Assembly: GCA_964019425.1 (NCBI GenBank)
Contig: OZ025780.1
Coordinates: 886,001 to 950,000, forward strand
Direction of reading: 5' to 3'
DNA: 64,000 nt
Source of the DNA: Flectonema sp. DT1601
Lineage: Eukaryota > Euglenozoa > Diplonemea > Diplonemida > Diplonemidae
Positions 10,201 to 25,200 of this stretch are shown here, in pieces (the stretch's first letter is position 1; each line of letters begins with the position of its first letter). Made by a program: the position numbers and the translations under genes. The notes below the pieces were generated by a model. It made no database searches and was not told the DNA's origin. It saw nothing but the letters and a program-made list of their open reading frames with translations.

Positions 10201-13200
10201 AATTCCGTCAATGTTGGCCTTCCTGTTCGAAGGTGCGCACCAATGACGATAAATAGAGTGGGGGGGAGAAAACCTTTGATCCAACTGGATCCCTTCACGA
10301 GCCGACATTGCCATGTGAAGTTAAATATTCTGGCGATGCCAGCTCAGGCGACTTAGCCTGCTTTTTTCTTTAAATAAAAAAAATAAAAAGATACCAACAG
10401 GTGGGGTGATGGGTTGCGCCACTGCAATCCAGTCACAAAAAGAAACAAAGGTAATCTCAAGGGTTCTCGACCCTTGGCTCTCCCTGCGCAAGCATCGCAT
10501 GGAGGGTGACGCTAAGCACCCGGGGGGTACGAAACAAACTTTCCCCCTGCTGTCCTGTTTGAAATAAAAAAAAAAAACAAAGGGATAGAAGTAAACAGAA
10601 TACGTTACACCTCAACAGGTGACGCTAAACACCCAGGGGATACAAACCAAACTTTCCCCCTGTTGCCCTGTTTGAAATAAATTAAAAAAAGAACAAGAAA
10701 ACAGAATACAATACTCAGCAATCAGACTCGTTCACTCGCTTCGCCAGAGCCGTTCGAGCCGATGCTCATGTAAAGTTACCTGTTTTCTTTTAACAAATTA
10801 AATAAAATAAGATAAATAAAAATAAAGAAGCGCAACGGAGAGGAATACATAACACCTCGACTCTTGCGCTAGCATCGCAAGGGGGGTACCCGGGAGATAC
10901 AAACCAAACTTTCTCTGGAATACAATACCTAACAATCAGTGCGTTCACTGGCCTTAGGGCTGTTCGGACTTATGCTTTGGACTGTTCCCTTGCAGAAAAA
11001 AAAAGTAAAATAAACCAACTTTGGGACATTAGAAAAGCATAAAATAAAAGTTGCTACAACCAAAAGACAACTGCAAAAAAAAAAGGTTTTTGTAGGGGAG
11101 CTACAATGTAGCAATAATGTCACACAGTCATGTGGCAAGCTGGATAAGAGATTTGGGAGAGGAATAGGGGCAGTGAACTTTTGGTTCAGGCCCTTCCCAT
11201 CGAACAGGACGAAGACTTCTAAAACCTGAGATGAACCAATTGAGTTGAAACAAACAAATAACAGAGACGCAACACATACCGGAACATCATCGCAAGCAAT
11301 GCTTCGGACCTCCGTCGACCTTCGTTCTTCCGGCGGCAAAGGGAAACAAGAAAGAACGGGCAATGAGACAAACCTGTTAGTTGGTGTTGTGTTGTTGTTA
11401 AAAACAAAAACATAAACGCCAGGAAGTTCGACAACGAAGACATCGACATCGATCGCTGCTCTGCAGATGTCCGGCGGGTGTTTGTCTACACTGTGTTTAT
11501 TGTTTGTTTTTTTCCCAAGGTTCAACCTTGGGAAGAGAAGTAAAAAATTCCGTCAATGTTGGCCTTCCTGTTCGAAGGTGCGCACCAATGACGATAAATA
11601 GAGTGGGGGGGAGAAAACCTTTGATCCAACTGGATCCCTTCACGAGCCGACATTGCCATGTGAAGTTAAATATTCTGGCGATGCCAGCTCAGGCGACTTA
11701 GCCTGCTTTTTTCTTTAAATAAAAAAAATAAAAAGATACCAACAGGTGGGGTGATGGGTTGCGCCACTGCAATCCAGTCACAAAAAGAAACAAAGGTAAT
11801 CTCAAGGGTTCTCGACCCTTGGCTCTCCCTGCGCAAGCATCGCATGGAGGGTGACGCTAAGCACCCGGGGGGTACGAAACAAACTTTCCCCCTGCTGTCC
11901 TGTTTGAAATAAAAAAAAAAAACAAAGGGATAGAAGTAAACAGAATACGTTACACCTCAACAGGTGACGCTAAACACCCAGGGGATACAAACCAAACTTT
12001 CCCCCTGTTGCCCTGTTTGAAATAAATTAAAAAAAGAACAAGAAAACAGAATACAATACTCAGCAATCAGACTCGTTCACTCGCTTCGCCAGAGCCGTTC
12101 GAGCCGATGCTCATGTAAAGTTACCTGTTTTCTTTTAACAAATTAAATAAAATAAGATAAATAAAAATAAAGAAGCGCAACGGAGAGGAATACATAACAC
12201 CTCGACTCTTGCGCTAGCATCGCAAGGGGGGTACCCGGGAGATACAAACCAAACTTTCTCTGGAATACAATACCTAACAATCAGTGCGTTCACTGGCCTT
12301 AGGGCTGTTCGGACTTATGCTTTGGACTGTTCCCTTGCAGAAAAAAAAAGTAAAATAAACCAACTTTGGGACATTAGAAAAGCATAAAATAAAAGTTGCT
12401 ACAACCAAAAGACAACTGCAAAAAAAAAAGGTTTTTGTAGGGGAGCTACAATGTAGCAATAATGTCACACAGTCATGTGGCAAGCTGGATAAGAGATTTG
12501 GGAGAGGAATAGGGGCAGTGAACTTTTGGTTCAGGCCCTTCCCATCGAACAGGACGAAGACTTCTAAAACCTGAGATGAACCAATTGAGTTGAAACAAAC
12601 AAATAACAGAGACGCAACACATACCGGAACATCATCGCAAGCAATGCTTCGGACCTCCGTCGACCTTCGTTCTTCCGGCGGCAAAGGGAAACAAGAAAGA
12701 ACGGGCAATGAGACAAACCTGTTAGTTGGTGTTGTGTTGTTGTTAAAAACAAAAACATAAACGCCAGGAAGTTCGACAACGAAGACATCGACATCGATCG
12801 CTGCTCTGCAGATGTCCGGCGGGTGTTTGTCTACACTGTGTTTATTGTTTGTTTTTTTCCCAAGGTTCAACCTTGGGAAGAGAAGTAAAAAATTCCGTCA
12901 ATGTTGGCCTTCCTGTTCGAAGGTGCGCACCAATGACGATAAATAGAGTGGGGGGGAGAAAACCTTTGATCCAACTGGATCCCTTCACGAGCCGACATTG
13001 CCATGTGAAGTTAAATATTCTGGCGATGCCAGCTCAGGCGACTTAGCCTGCTTTTTTCTTTAAATAAAAAAAATAAAAAGATACCAACAGGTGGGGTGAT
13101 GGGTTGCGCCACTGCAATCCAGTCACAAAAAGAAACAAAGGTAATCTCAAGGGTTCTCGACCCTTGGCTCTCCCTGCGCAAGCATCGCATGGAGGGTGAC

Positions 13201-16200
13201 GCTAAGCACCCGGGGGGTACGAAACAAACTTTCCCCCTGCTGTCCTGTTTGAAATAAAAAAAAAAAACAAAGGGATAGAAGTAAACAGAATACGTTACAC
13301 CTCAACAGGTGACGCTAAACACCCAGGGGATACAAACCAAACTTTCCCCCTGTTGCCCTGTTTGAAATAAATTAAAAAAAGAACAAGAAAACAGAATACA
13401 ATACTCAGCAATCAGACTCGTTCACTCGCTTCGCCAGAGCCGTTCGAGCCGATGCTCATGTAAAGTTACCTGTTTTCTTTTAACAAATTAAATAAAATAA
13501 GATAAATAAAAATAAAGAAGCGCAACGGAGAGGAATACATAACACCTCGACTCTTGCGCTAGCATCGCAAGGGGGGTACCCGGGAGATACAAACCAAACT
13601 TTCTCTGGAATACAATACCTAACAATCAGTGCGTTCACTGGCCTTAGGGCTGTTCGGACTTATGCTTTGGACTGTTCCCTTGCAGAAAAAAAAAGTAAAA
13701 TAAACCAACTTTGGGACATTAGAAAAGCATAAAATAAAAGTTGCTACAACCAAAAGACAACTGCAAAAAAAAAAGGTTTTTGTAGGGGAGCTACAATGTA
13801 GCAATAATGTCACACAGTCATGTGGCAAGCTGGATAAGAGATTTGGGAGAGGAATAGGGGCAGTGAACTTTTGGTTCAGGCCCTTCCCATCGAACAGGAC
13901 GAAGACTTCTAAAACCTGAGATGAACCAATTGAGTTGAAACAAACAAATAACAGAGACGCAACACATACCGGAACATCATCGCAAGCAATGCTTCGGACC
14001 TCCGTCGACCTTCGTTCTTCCGGCGGCAAAGGGAAACAAGAAAGAACGGGCAATGAGACAAACCTGTTAGTTGGTGTTGTGTTGTTGTTAAAAACAAAAA
14101 CATAAACGCCAGGAAGTTCGACAACGAAGACATCGACATCGATCGCTGCTCTGCAGATGTCCGGCGGGTGTTTGTCTACACTGTGTTTATTGTTTGTTTT
14201 TTTCCCAAGGTTCAACCTTGGGAAGAGAAGTAAAAAATTCCGTCAATGTTGGCCTTCCTGTTCGAAGGTGCGCACCAATGACGATAAATAGAGTGGGGGG
14301 GAGAAAACCTTTGATCCAACTGGATCCCTTCACGAGCCGACATTGCCATGTGAAGTTAAATATTCTGGCGATGCCAGCTCAGGCGACTTAGCCTGCTTTT
14401 TTCTTTAAATAAAAAAAATAAAAAGATACCAACAGGTGGGGTGATGGGTTGCGCCACTGCAATCCAGTCACAAAAAGAAACAAAGGTAATCTCAAGGGTT
14501 CTCGACCCTTGGCTCTCCCTGCGCAAGCATCGCATGGAGGGTGACGCTAAGCACCCGGGGGGTACGAAACAAACTTTCCCCCTGCTGTCCTGTTTGAAAT
14601 AAAAAAAAAAAACAAAGGGATAGAAGTAAACAGAATACGTTACACCTCAACAGGTGACGCTAAACACCCAGGGGATACAAACCAAACTTTCCCCCTGTTG
14701 CCCTGTTTGAAATAAATTAAAAAAAGAACAAGAAAACAGAATACAATACTCAGCAATCAGACTCGTTCACTCGCTTCGCCAGAGCCGTTCGAGCCGATGC
14801 TCATGTAAAGTTACCTGTTTTCTTTTAACAAATTAAATAAAATAAGATAAATAAAAATAAAGAAGCGCAACGGAGAGGAATACATAACACCTCGACTCTT
14901 GCGCTAGCATCGCAAGGGGGGTACCCGGGAGATACAAACCAAACTTTCTCTGGAATACAATACCTAACAATCAGTGCGTTCACTGGCCTTAGGGCTGTTC
15001 GGACTTATGCTTTGGACTGTTCCCTTGCAGAAAAAAAAAGTAAAATAAACCAACTTTGGGACATTAGAAAAGCATAAAATAAAAGTTGCTACAACCAAAA
15101 GACAACTGCAAAAAAAAAAGGTTTTTGTAGGGGAGCTACAATGTAGCAATAATGTCACACAGTCATGTGGCAAGCTGGATAAGAGATTTGGGAGAGGAAT
15201 AGGGGCAGTGAACTTTTGGTTCAGGCCCTTCCCATCGAACAGGACGAAGACTTCTAAAACCTGAGATGAACCAATTGAGTTGAAACAAACAAATAACAGA
15301 GACGCAACACATACCGGAACATCATCGCAAGCAATGCTTCGGACCTCCGTCGACCTTCGTTCTTCCGGCGGCAAAGGGAAACAAGAAAGAACGGGCAATG
15401 AGACAAACCTGTTAGTTGGTGTTGTGTTGTTGTTAAAAACAAAAACATAAACGCCAGGAAGTTCGACAACGAAGACATCGACATCGATCGCTGCTCTGCA
15501 GATGTCCGGCGGGTGTTTGTCTACACTGTGTTTATTGTTTGTTTTTTTCCCAAGGTTCAACCTTGGGAAGAGAAGTAAAAAATTCCGTCAATGTTGGCCT
15601 TCCTGTTCGAAGGTGCGCACCAATGACGATAAATAGAGTGGGGGGGAGAAAACCTTTGATCCAACTGGATCCCTTCACGAGCCGACATTGCCATGTGAAG
15701 TTAAATATTCTGGCGATGCCAGCTCAGGCGACTTAGCCTGCTTTTTTCTTTAAATAAAAAAAATAAAAAGATACCAACAGGTGGGGTGATGGGTTGCGCC
15801 ACTGCAATCCAGTCACAAAAAGAAACAAAGGTAATCTCAAGGGTTCTCGACCCTTGGCTCTCCCTGCGCAAGCATCGCATGGAGGGTGACGCTAAGCACC
15901 CGGGGGGTACGAAACAAACTTTCCCCCTGCTGTCCTGTTTGAAATAAAAAAAAAAAACAAAGGGATAGAAGTAAACAGAATACGTTACACCTCAACAGGT
16001 GACGCTAAACACCCAGGGGATACAAACCAAACTTTCCCCCTGTTGCCCTGTTTGAAATAAATTAAAAAAAGAACAAGAAAACAGAATACAATACTCAGCA
16101 ATCAGACTCGTTCACTCGCTTCGCCAGAGCCGTTCGAGCCGATGCTCATGTAAAGTTACCTGTTTTCTTTTAACAAATTAAATAAAATAAGATAAATAAA

Positions 16201-19200
16201 AATAAAGAAGCGCAACGGAGAGGAATACATAACACCTCGACTCTTGCGCTAGCATCGCAAGGGGGGTACCCGGGAGATACAAACCAAACTTTCTCTGGAA
16301 TACAATACCTAACAATCAGTGCGTTCACTGGCCTTAGGGCTGTTCGGACTTATGCTTTGGACTGTTCCCTTGCAGAAAAAAAAAGTAAAATAAACCAACT
16401 TTGGGACATTAGAAAAGCATAAAATAAAAGTTGCTACAACCAAAAGACAACTGCAAAAAAAAAAGGTTTTTGTAGGGGAGCTACAATGTAGCAATAATGT
16501 CACACAGTCATGTGGCAAGCTGGATAAGAGATTTGGGAGAGGAATAGGGGCAGTGAACTTTTGGTTCAGGCCCTTCCCATCGAACAGGACGAAGACTTCT
16601 AAAACCTGAGATGAACCAATTGAGTTGAAACAAACAAATAACAGAGACGCAACACATACCGGAACATCATCGCAAGCAATGCTTCGGACCTCCGTCGACC
16701 TTCGTTCTTCCGGCGGCAAAGGGAAACAAGAAAGAACGGGCAATGAGACAAACCTGTTAGTTGGTGTTGTGTTGTTGTTAAAAACAAAAACATAAACGCC
16801 AGGAAGTTCGACAACGAAGACATCGACATCGATCGCTGCTCTGCAGATGTCCGGCGGGTGTTTGTCTACACTGTGTTTATTGTTTGTTTTTTTCCCAAGG
16901 TTCAACCTTGGGAAGAGAAGTAAAAAATTCCGTCAATGTTGGCCTTCCTGTTCGAAGGTGCGCACCAATGACGATAAATAGAGTGGGGGGGAGAAAACCT
17001 TTGATCCAACTGGATCCCTTCACGAGCCGACATTGCCATGTGAAGTTAAATATTCTGGCGATGCCAGCTCAGGCGACTTAGCCTGCTTTTTTCTTTAAAT
17101 AAAAAAAATAAAAAGATACCAACAGGTGGGGTGATGGGTTGCGCCACTGCAATCCAGTCACAAAAAGAAACAAAGGTAATCTCAAGGGTTCTCGACCCTT
17201 GGCTCTCCCTGCGCAAGCATCGCATGGAGGGTGACGCTAAGCACCCGGGGGGTACGAAACAAACTTTCCCCCTGCTGTCCTGTTTGAAATAAAAAAAAAA
17301 AACAAAGGGATAGAAGTAAACAGAATACGTTACACCTCAACAGGTGACGCTAAACACCCAGGGGATACAAACCAAACTTTCCCCCTGTTGCCCTGTTTGA
17401 AATAAATTAAAAAAAGAACAAGAAAACAGAATACAATACTCAGCAATCAGACTCGTTCACTCGCTTCGCCAGAGCCGTTCGAGCCGATGCTCATGTAAAG
17501 TTACCTGTTTTCTTTTAACAAATTAAATAAAATAAGATAAATAAAAATAAAGAAGCGCAACGGAGAGGAATACATAACACCTCGACTCTTGCGCTAGCAT
17601 CGCAAGGGGGGTACCCGGGAGATACAAACCAAACTTTCTCTGGAATACAATACCTAACAATCAGTGCGTTCACTGGCCTTAGGGCTGTTCGGACTTATGC
17701 TTTGGACTGTTCCCTTGCAGAAAAAAAAAGTAAAATAAACCAACTTTGGGACATTAGAAAAGCATAAAATAAAAGTTGCTACAACCAAAAGACAACTGCA
17801 AAAAAAAAAGGTTTTTGTAGGGGAGCTACAATGTAGCAATAATGTCACACAGTCATGTGGCAAGCTGGATAAGAGATTTGGGAGAGGAATAGGGGCAGTG
17901 AACTTTTGGTTCAGGCCCTTCCCATCGAACAGGACGAAGACTTCTAAAACCTGAGATGAACCAATTGAGTTGAAACAAACAAATAACAGAGACGCAACAC
18001 ATACCGGAACATCATCGCAAGCAATGCTTCGGACCTCCGTCGACCTTCGTTCTTCCGGCGGCAAAGGGAAACAAGAAAGAACGGGCAATGAGACAAACCT
18101 GTTAGTTGGTGTTGTGTTGTTGTTAAAAACAAAAACATAAACGCCAGGAAGTTCGACAACGAAGACATCGACATCGATCGCTGCTCTGCAGATGTCCGGC
18201 GGGTGTTTGTCTACACTGTGTTTATTGTTTGTTTTTTTCCCAAGGTTCAACCTTGGGAAGAGAAGTAAAAAATTCCGTCAATGTTGGCCTTCCTGTTCGA
18301 AGGTGCGCACCAATGACGATAAATAGAGTGGGGGGGAGAAAACCTTTGATCCAACTGGATCCCTTCACGAGCCGACATTGCCATGTGAAGTTAAATATTC
18401 TGGCGATGCCAGCTCAGGCGACTTAGCCTGCTTTTTTCTTTAAATAAAAAAAATAAAAAGATACCAACAGGTGGGGTGATGGGTTGCGCCACTGCAATCC
18501 AGTCACAAAAAGAAACAAAGGTAATCTCAAGGGTTCTCGACCCTTGGCTCTCCCTGCGCAAGCATCGCATGGAGGGTGACGCTAAGCACCCGGGGGGTAC
18601 GAAACAAACTTTCCCCCTGCTGTCCTGTTTGAAATAAAAAAAAAAAACAAAGGGATAGAAGTAAACAGAATACGTTACACCTCAACAGGTGACGCTAAAC
18701 ACCCAGGGGATACAAACCAAACTTTCCCCCTGTTGCCCTGTTTGAAATAAATTAAAAAAAGAACAAGAAAACAGAATACAATACTCAGCAATCAGACTCG
18801 TTCACTCGCTTCGCCAGAGCCGTTCGAGCCGATGCTCATGTAAAGTTACCTGTTTTCTTTTAACAAATTAAATAAAATAAGATAAATAAAAATAAAGAAG
18901 CGCAACGGAGAGGAATACATAACACCTCGACTCTTGCGCTAGCATCGCAAGGGGGGTACCCGGGAGATACAAACCAAACTTTCTCTGGAATACAATACCT
19001 AACAATCAGTGCGTTCACTGGCCTTAGGGCTGTTCGGACTTATGCTTTGGACTGTTCCCTTGCAGAAAAAAAAAGTAAAATAAACCAACTTTGGGACATT
19101 AGAAAAGCATAAAATAAAAGTTGCTACAACCAAAAGACAACTGCAAAAAAAAAAGGTTTTTGTAGGGGAGCTACAATGTAGCAATAATGTCACACAGTCA

Positions 19201-22200
19201 TGTGGCAAGCTGGATAAGAGATTTGGGAGAGGAATAGGGGCAGTGAACTTTTGGTTCAGGCCCTTCCCATCGAACAGGACGAAGACTTCTAAAACCTGAG
19301 ATGAACCAATTGAGTTGAAACAAACAAATAACAGAGACGCAACACATACCGGAACATCATCGCAAGCAATGCTTCGGACCTCCGTCGACCTTCGTTCTTC
19401 CGGCGGCAAAGGGAAACAAGAAAGAACGGGCAATGAGACAAACCTGTTAGTTGGTGTTGTGTTGTTGTTAAAAACAAAAACATAAACGCCAGGAAGTTCG
19501 ACAACGAAGACATCGACATCGATCGCTGCTCTGCAGATGTCCGGCGGGTGTTTGTCTACACTGTGTTTATTGTTTGTTTTTTTCCCAAGGTTCAACCTTG
19601 GGAAGAGAAGTAAAAAATTCCGTCAATGTTGGCCTTCCTGTTCGAAGGTGCGCACCAATGACGATAAATAGAGTGGGGGGGAGAAAACCTTTGATCCAAC
19701 TGGATCCCTTCACGAGCCGACATTGCCATGTGAAGTTAAATATTCTGGCGATGCCAGCTCAGGCGACTTAGCCTGCTTTTTTCTTTAAATAAAAAAAATA
19801 AAAAGATACCAACAGGTGGGGTGATGGGTTGCGCCACTGCAATCCAGTCACAAAAAGAAACAAAGGTAATCTCAAGGGTTCTCGACCCTTGGCTCTCCCT
19901 GCGCAAGCATCGCATGGAGGGTGACGCTAAGCACCCGGGGGGTACGAAACAAACTTTCCCCCTGCTGTCCTGTTTGAAATAAAAAAAAAAAACAAAGGGA
20001 TAGAAGTAAACAGAATACGTTACACCTCAACAGGTGACGCTAAACACCCAGGGGATACAAACCAAACTTTCCCCCTGTTGCCCTGTTTGAAATAAATTAA
20101 AAAAAGAACAAGAAAACAGAATACAATACTCAGCAATCAGACTCGTTCACTCGCTTCGCCAGAGCCGTTCGAGCCGATGCTCATGTAAAGTTACCTGTTT
20201 TCTTTTAACAAATTAAATAAAATAAGATAAATAAAAATAAAGAAGCGCAACGGAGAGGAATACATAACACCTCGACTCTTGCGCTAGCATCGCAAGGGGG
20301 GTACCCGGGAGATACAAACCAAACTTTCTCTGGAATACAATACCTAACAATCAGTGCGTTCACTGGCCTTAGGGCTGTTCGGACTTATGCTTTGGACTGT
20401 TCCCTTGCAGAAAAAAAAAGTAAAATAAACCAACTTTGGGACATTAGAAAAGCATAAAATAAAAGTTGCTACAACCAAAAGACAACTGCAAAAAAAAAAG
20501 GTTTTTGTAGGGGAGCTACAATGTAGCAATAATGTCACACAGTCATGTGGCAAGCTGGATAAGAGATTTGGGAGAGGAATAGGGGCAGTGAACTTTTGGT
20601 TCAGGCCCTTCCCATCGAACAGGACGAAGACTTCTAAAACCTGAGATGAACCAATTGAGTTGAAACAAACAAATAACAGAGACGCAACACATACCGGAAC
20701 ATCATCGCAAGCAATGCTTCGGACCTCCGTCGACCTTCGTTCTTCCGGCGGCAAAGGGAAACAAGAAAGAACGGGCAATGAGACAAACCTGTTAGTTGGT
20801 GTTGTGTTGTTGTTAAAAACAAAAACATAAACGCCAGGAAGTTCGACAACGAAGACATCGACATCGATCGCTGCTCTGCAGATGTCCGGCGGGTGTTTGT
20901 CTACACTGTGTTTATTGTTTGTTTTTTTCCCAAGGTTCAACCTTGGGAAGAGAAGTAAAAAATTCCGTCAATGTTGGCCTTCCTGTTCGAAGGTGCGCAC
21001 CAATGACGATAAATAGAGTGGGGGGGAGAAAACCTTTGATCCAACTGGATCCCTTCACGAGCCGACATTGCCATGTGAAGTTAAATATTCTGGCGATGCC
21101 AGCTCAGGCGACTTAGCCTGCTTTTTTCTTTAAATAAAAAAAATAAAAAGATACCAACAGGTGGGGTGATGGGTTGCGCCACTGCAATCCAGTCACAAAA
21201 AGAAACAAAGGTAATCTCAAGGGTTCTCGACCCTTGGCTCTCCCTGCGCAAGCATCGCATGGAGGGTGACGCTAAGCACCCGGGGGGTACGAAACAAACT
21301 TTCCCCCTGCTGTCCTGTTTGAAATAAAAAAAAAAAACAAAGGGATAGAAGTAAACAGAATACGTTACACCTCAACAGGTGACGCTAAACACCCAGGGGA
21401 TACAAACCAAACTTTCCCCCTGTTGCCCTGTTTGAAATAAATTAAAAAAAGAACAAGAAAACAGAATACAATACTCAGCAATCAGACTCGTTCACTCGCT
21501 TCGCCAGAGCCGTTCGAGCCGATGCTCATGTAAAGTTACCTGTTTTCTTTTAACAAATTAAATAAAATAAGATAAATAAAAATAAAGAAGCGCAACGGAG
21601 AGGAATACATAACACCTCGACTCTTGCGCTAGCATCGCAAGGGGGGTACCCGGGAGATACAAACCAAACTTTCTCTGGAATACAATACCTAACAATCAGT
21701 GCGTTCACTGGCCTTAGGGCTGTTCGGACTTATGCTTTGGACTGTTCCCTTGCAGAAAAAAAAAGTAAAATAAACCAACTTTGGGACATTAGAAAAGCAT
21801 AAAATAAAAGTTGCTACAACCAAAAGACAACTGCAAAAAAAAAAGGTTTTTGTAGGGGAGCTACAATGTAGCAATAATGTCACACAGTCATGTGGCAAGC
21901 TGGATAAGAGATTTGGGAGAGGAATAGGGGCAGTGAACTTTTGGTTCAGGCCCTTCCCATCGAACAGGACGAAGACTTCTAAAACCTGAGATGAACCAAT
22001 TGAGTTGAAACAAACAAATAACAGAGACGCAACACATACCGGAACATCATCGCAAGCAATGCTTCGGACCTCCGTCGACCTTCGTTCTTCCGGCGGCAAA
22101 GGGAAACAAGAAAGAACGGGCAATGAGACAAACCTGTTAGTTGGTGTTGTGTTGTTGTTAAAAACAAAAACATAAACGCCAGGAAGTTCGACAACGAAGA

Positions 22201-25200
22201 CATCGACATCGATCGCTGCTCTGCAGATGTCCGGCGGGTGTTTGTCTACACTGTGTTTATTGTTTGTTTTTTTCCCAAGGTTCAACCTTGGGAAGAGAAG
22301 TAAAAAATTCCGTCAATGTTGGCCTTCCTGTTCGAAGGTGCGCACCAATGACGATAAATAGAGTGGGGGGGAGAAAACCTTTGATCCAACTGGATCCCTT
22401 CACGAGCCGACATTGCCATGTGAAGTTAAATATTCTGGCGATGCCAGCTCAGGCGACTTAGCCTGCTTTTTTCTTTAAATAAAAAAAATAAAAAGATACC
22501 AACAGGTGGGGTGATGGGTTGCGCCACTGCAATCCAGTCACAAAAAGAAACAAAGGTAATCTCAAGGGTTCTCGACCCTTGGCTCTCCCTGCGCAAGCAT
22601 CGCATGGAGGGTGACGCTAAGCACCCGGGGGGTACGAAACAAACTTTCCCCCTGCTGTCCTGTTTGAAATAAAAAAAAAAAACAAAGGGATAGAAGTAAA
22701 CAGAATACGTTACACCTCAACAGGTGACGCTAAACACCCAGGGGATACAAACCAAACTTTCCCCCTGTTGCCCTGTTTGAAATAAATTAAAAAAAGAACA
22801 AGAAAACAGAATACAATACTCAGCAATCAGACTCGTTCACTCGCTTCGCCAGAGCCGTTCGAGCCGATGCTCATGTAAAGTTACCTGTTTTCTTTTAACA
22901 AATTAAATAAAATAAGATAAATAAAAATAAAGAAGCGCAACGGAGAGGAATACATAACACCTCGACTCTTGCGCTAGCATCGCAAGGGGGGTACCCGGGA
23001 GATACAAACCAAACTTTCTCTGGAATACAATACCTAACAATCAGTGCGTTCACTGGCCTTAGGGCTGTTCGGACTTATGCTTTGGACTGTTCCCTTGCAG
23101 AAAAAAAAAGTAAAATAAACCAACTTTGGGACATTAGAAAAGCATAAAATAAAAGTTGCTACAACCAAAAGACAACTGCAAAAAAAAAAGGTTTTTGTAG
23201 GGGAGCTACAATGTAGCAATAATGTCACACAGTCATGTGGCAAGCTGGATAAGAGATTTGGGAGAGGAATAGGGGCAGTGAACTTTTGGTTCAGGCCCTT
23301 CCCATCGAACAGGACGAAGACTTCTAAAACCTGAGATGAACCAATTGAGTTGAAACAAACAAATAACAGAGACGCAACACATACCGGAACATCATCGCAA
23401 GCAATGCTTCGGACCTCCGTCGACCTTCGTTCTTCCGGCGGCAAAGGGAAACAAGAAAGAACGGGCAATGAGACAAACCTGTTAGTTGGTGTTGTGTTGT
23501 TGTTAAAAACAAAAACATAAACGCCAGGAAGTTCGACAACGAAGACATCGACATCGATCGCTGCTCTGCAGATGTCCGGCGGGTGTTTGTCTACACTGTG
23601 TTTATTGTTTGTTTTTTTCCCAAGGTTCAACCTTGGGAAGAGAAGTAAAAAATTCCGTCAATGTTGGCCTTCCTGTTCGAAGGTGCGCACCAATGACGAT
23701 AAATAGAGTGGGGGGGAGAAAACCTTTGATCCAACTGGATCCCTTCACGAGCCGACATTGCCATGTGAAGTTAAATATTCTGGCGATGCCAGCTCAGGCG
23801 ACTTAGCCTGCTTTTTTCTTTAAATAAAAAAAATAAAAAGATACCAACAGGTGGGGTGATGGGTTGCGCCACTGCAATCCAGTCACAAAAAGAAACAAAG
23901 GTAATCTCAAGGGTTCTCGACCCTTGGCTCTCCCTGCGCAAGCATCGCATGGAGGGTGACGCTAAGCACCCGGGGGGTACGAAACAAACTTTCCCCCTGC
24001 TGTCCTGTTTGAAATAAAAAAAAAAAACAAAGGGATAGAAGTAAACAGAATACGTTACACCTCAACAGGTGACGCTAAACACCCAGGGGATACAAACCAA
24101 ACTTTCCCCCTGTTGCCCTGTTTGAAATAAATTAAAAAAAGAACAAGAAAACAGAATACAATACTCAGCAATCAGACTCGTTCACTCGCTTCGCCAGAGC
24201 CGTTCGAGCCGATGCTCATGTAAAGTTACCTGTTTTCTTTTAACAAATTAAATAAAATAAGATAAATAAAAATAAAGAAGCGCAACGGAGAGGAATACAT
24301 AACACCTCGACTCTTGCGCTAGCATCGCAAGGGGGGTACCCGGGAGATACAAACCAAACTTTCTCTGGAATACAATACCTAACAATCAGTGCGTTCACTG
24401 GCCTTAGGGCTGTTCGGACTTATGCTTTGGACTGTTCCCTTGCAGAAAAAAAAAGTAAAATAAACCAACTTTGGGACATTAGAAAAGCATAAAATAAAAG
24501 TTGCTACAACCAAAAGACAACTGCAAAAAAAAAAGGTTTTTGTAGGGGAGCTACAATGTAGCAATAATGTCACACAGTCATGTGGCAAGCTGGATAAGAG
24601 ATTTGGGAGAGGAATAGGGGCAGTGAACTTTTGGTTCAGGCCCTTCCCATCGAACAGGACGAAGACTTCTAAAACCTGAGATGAACCAATTGAGTTGAAA
24701 CAAACAAATAACAGAGACGCAACACATACCGGAACATCATCGCAAGCAATGCTTCGGACCTCCGTCGACCTTCGTTCTTCCGGCGGCAAAGGGAAACAAG
24801 AAAGAACGGGCAATGAGACAAACCTGTTAGTTGGTGTTGTGTTGTTGTTAAAAACAAAAACATAAACGCCAGGAAGTTCGACAACGAAGACATCGACATC
24901 GATCGCTGCTCTGCAGATGTCCGGCGGGTGTTTGTCTACACTGTGTTTATTGTTTGTTTTTTTCCCAAGGTTCAACCTTGGGAAGAGAAGTAAAAAATTC
25001 CGTCAATGTTGGCCTTCCTGTTCGAAGGTGCGCACCAATGACGATAAATAGAGTGGGGGGGAGAAAACCTTTGATCCAACTGGATCCCTTCACGAGCCGA
25101 CATTGCCATGTGAAGTTAAATATTCTGGCGATGCCAGCTCAGGCGACTTAGCCTGCTTTTTTCTTTAAATAAAAAAAATAAAAAGATACCAACAGGTGGG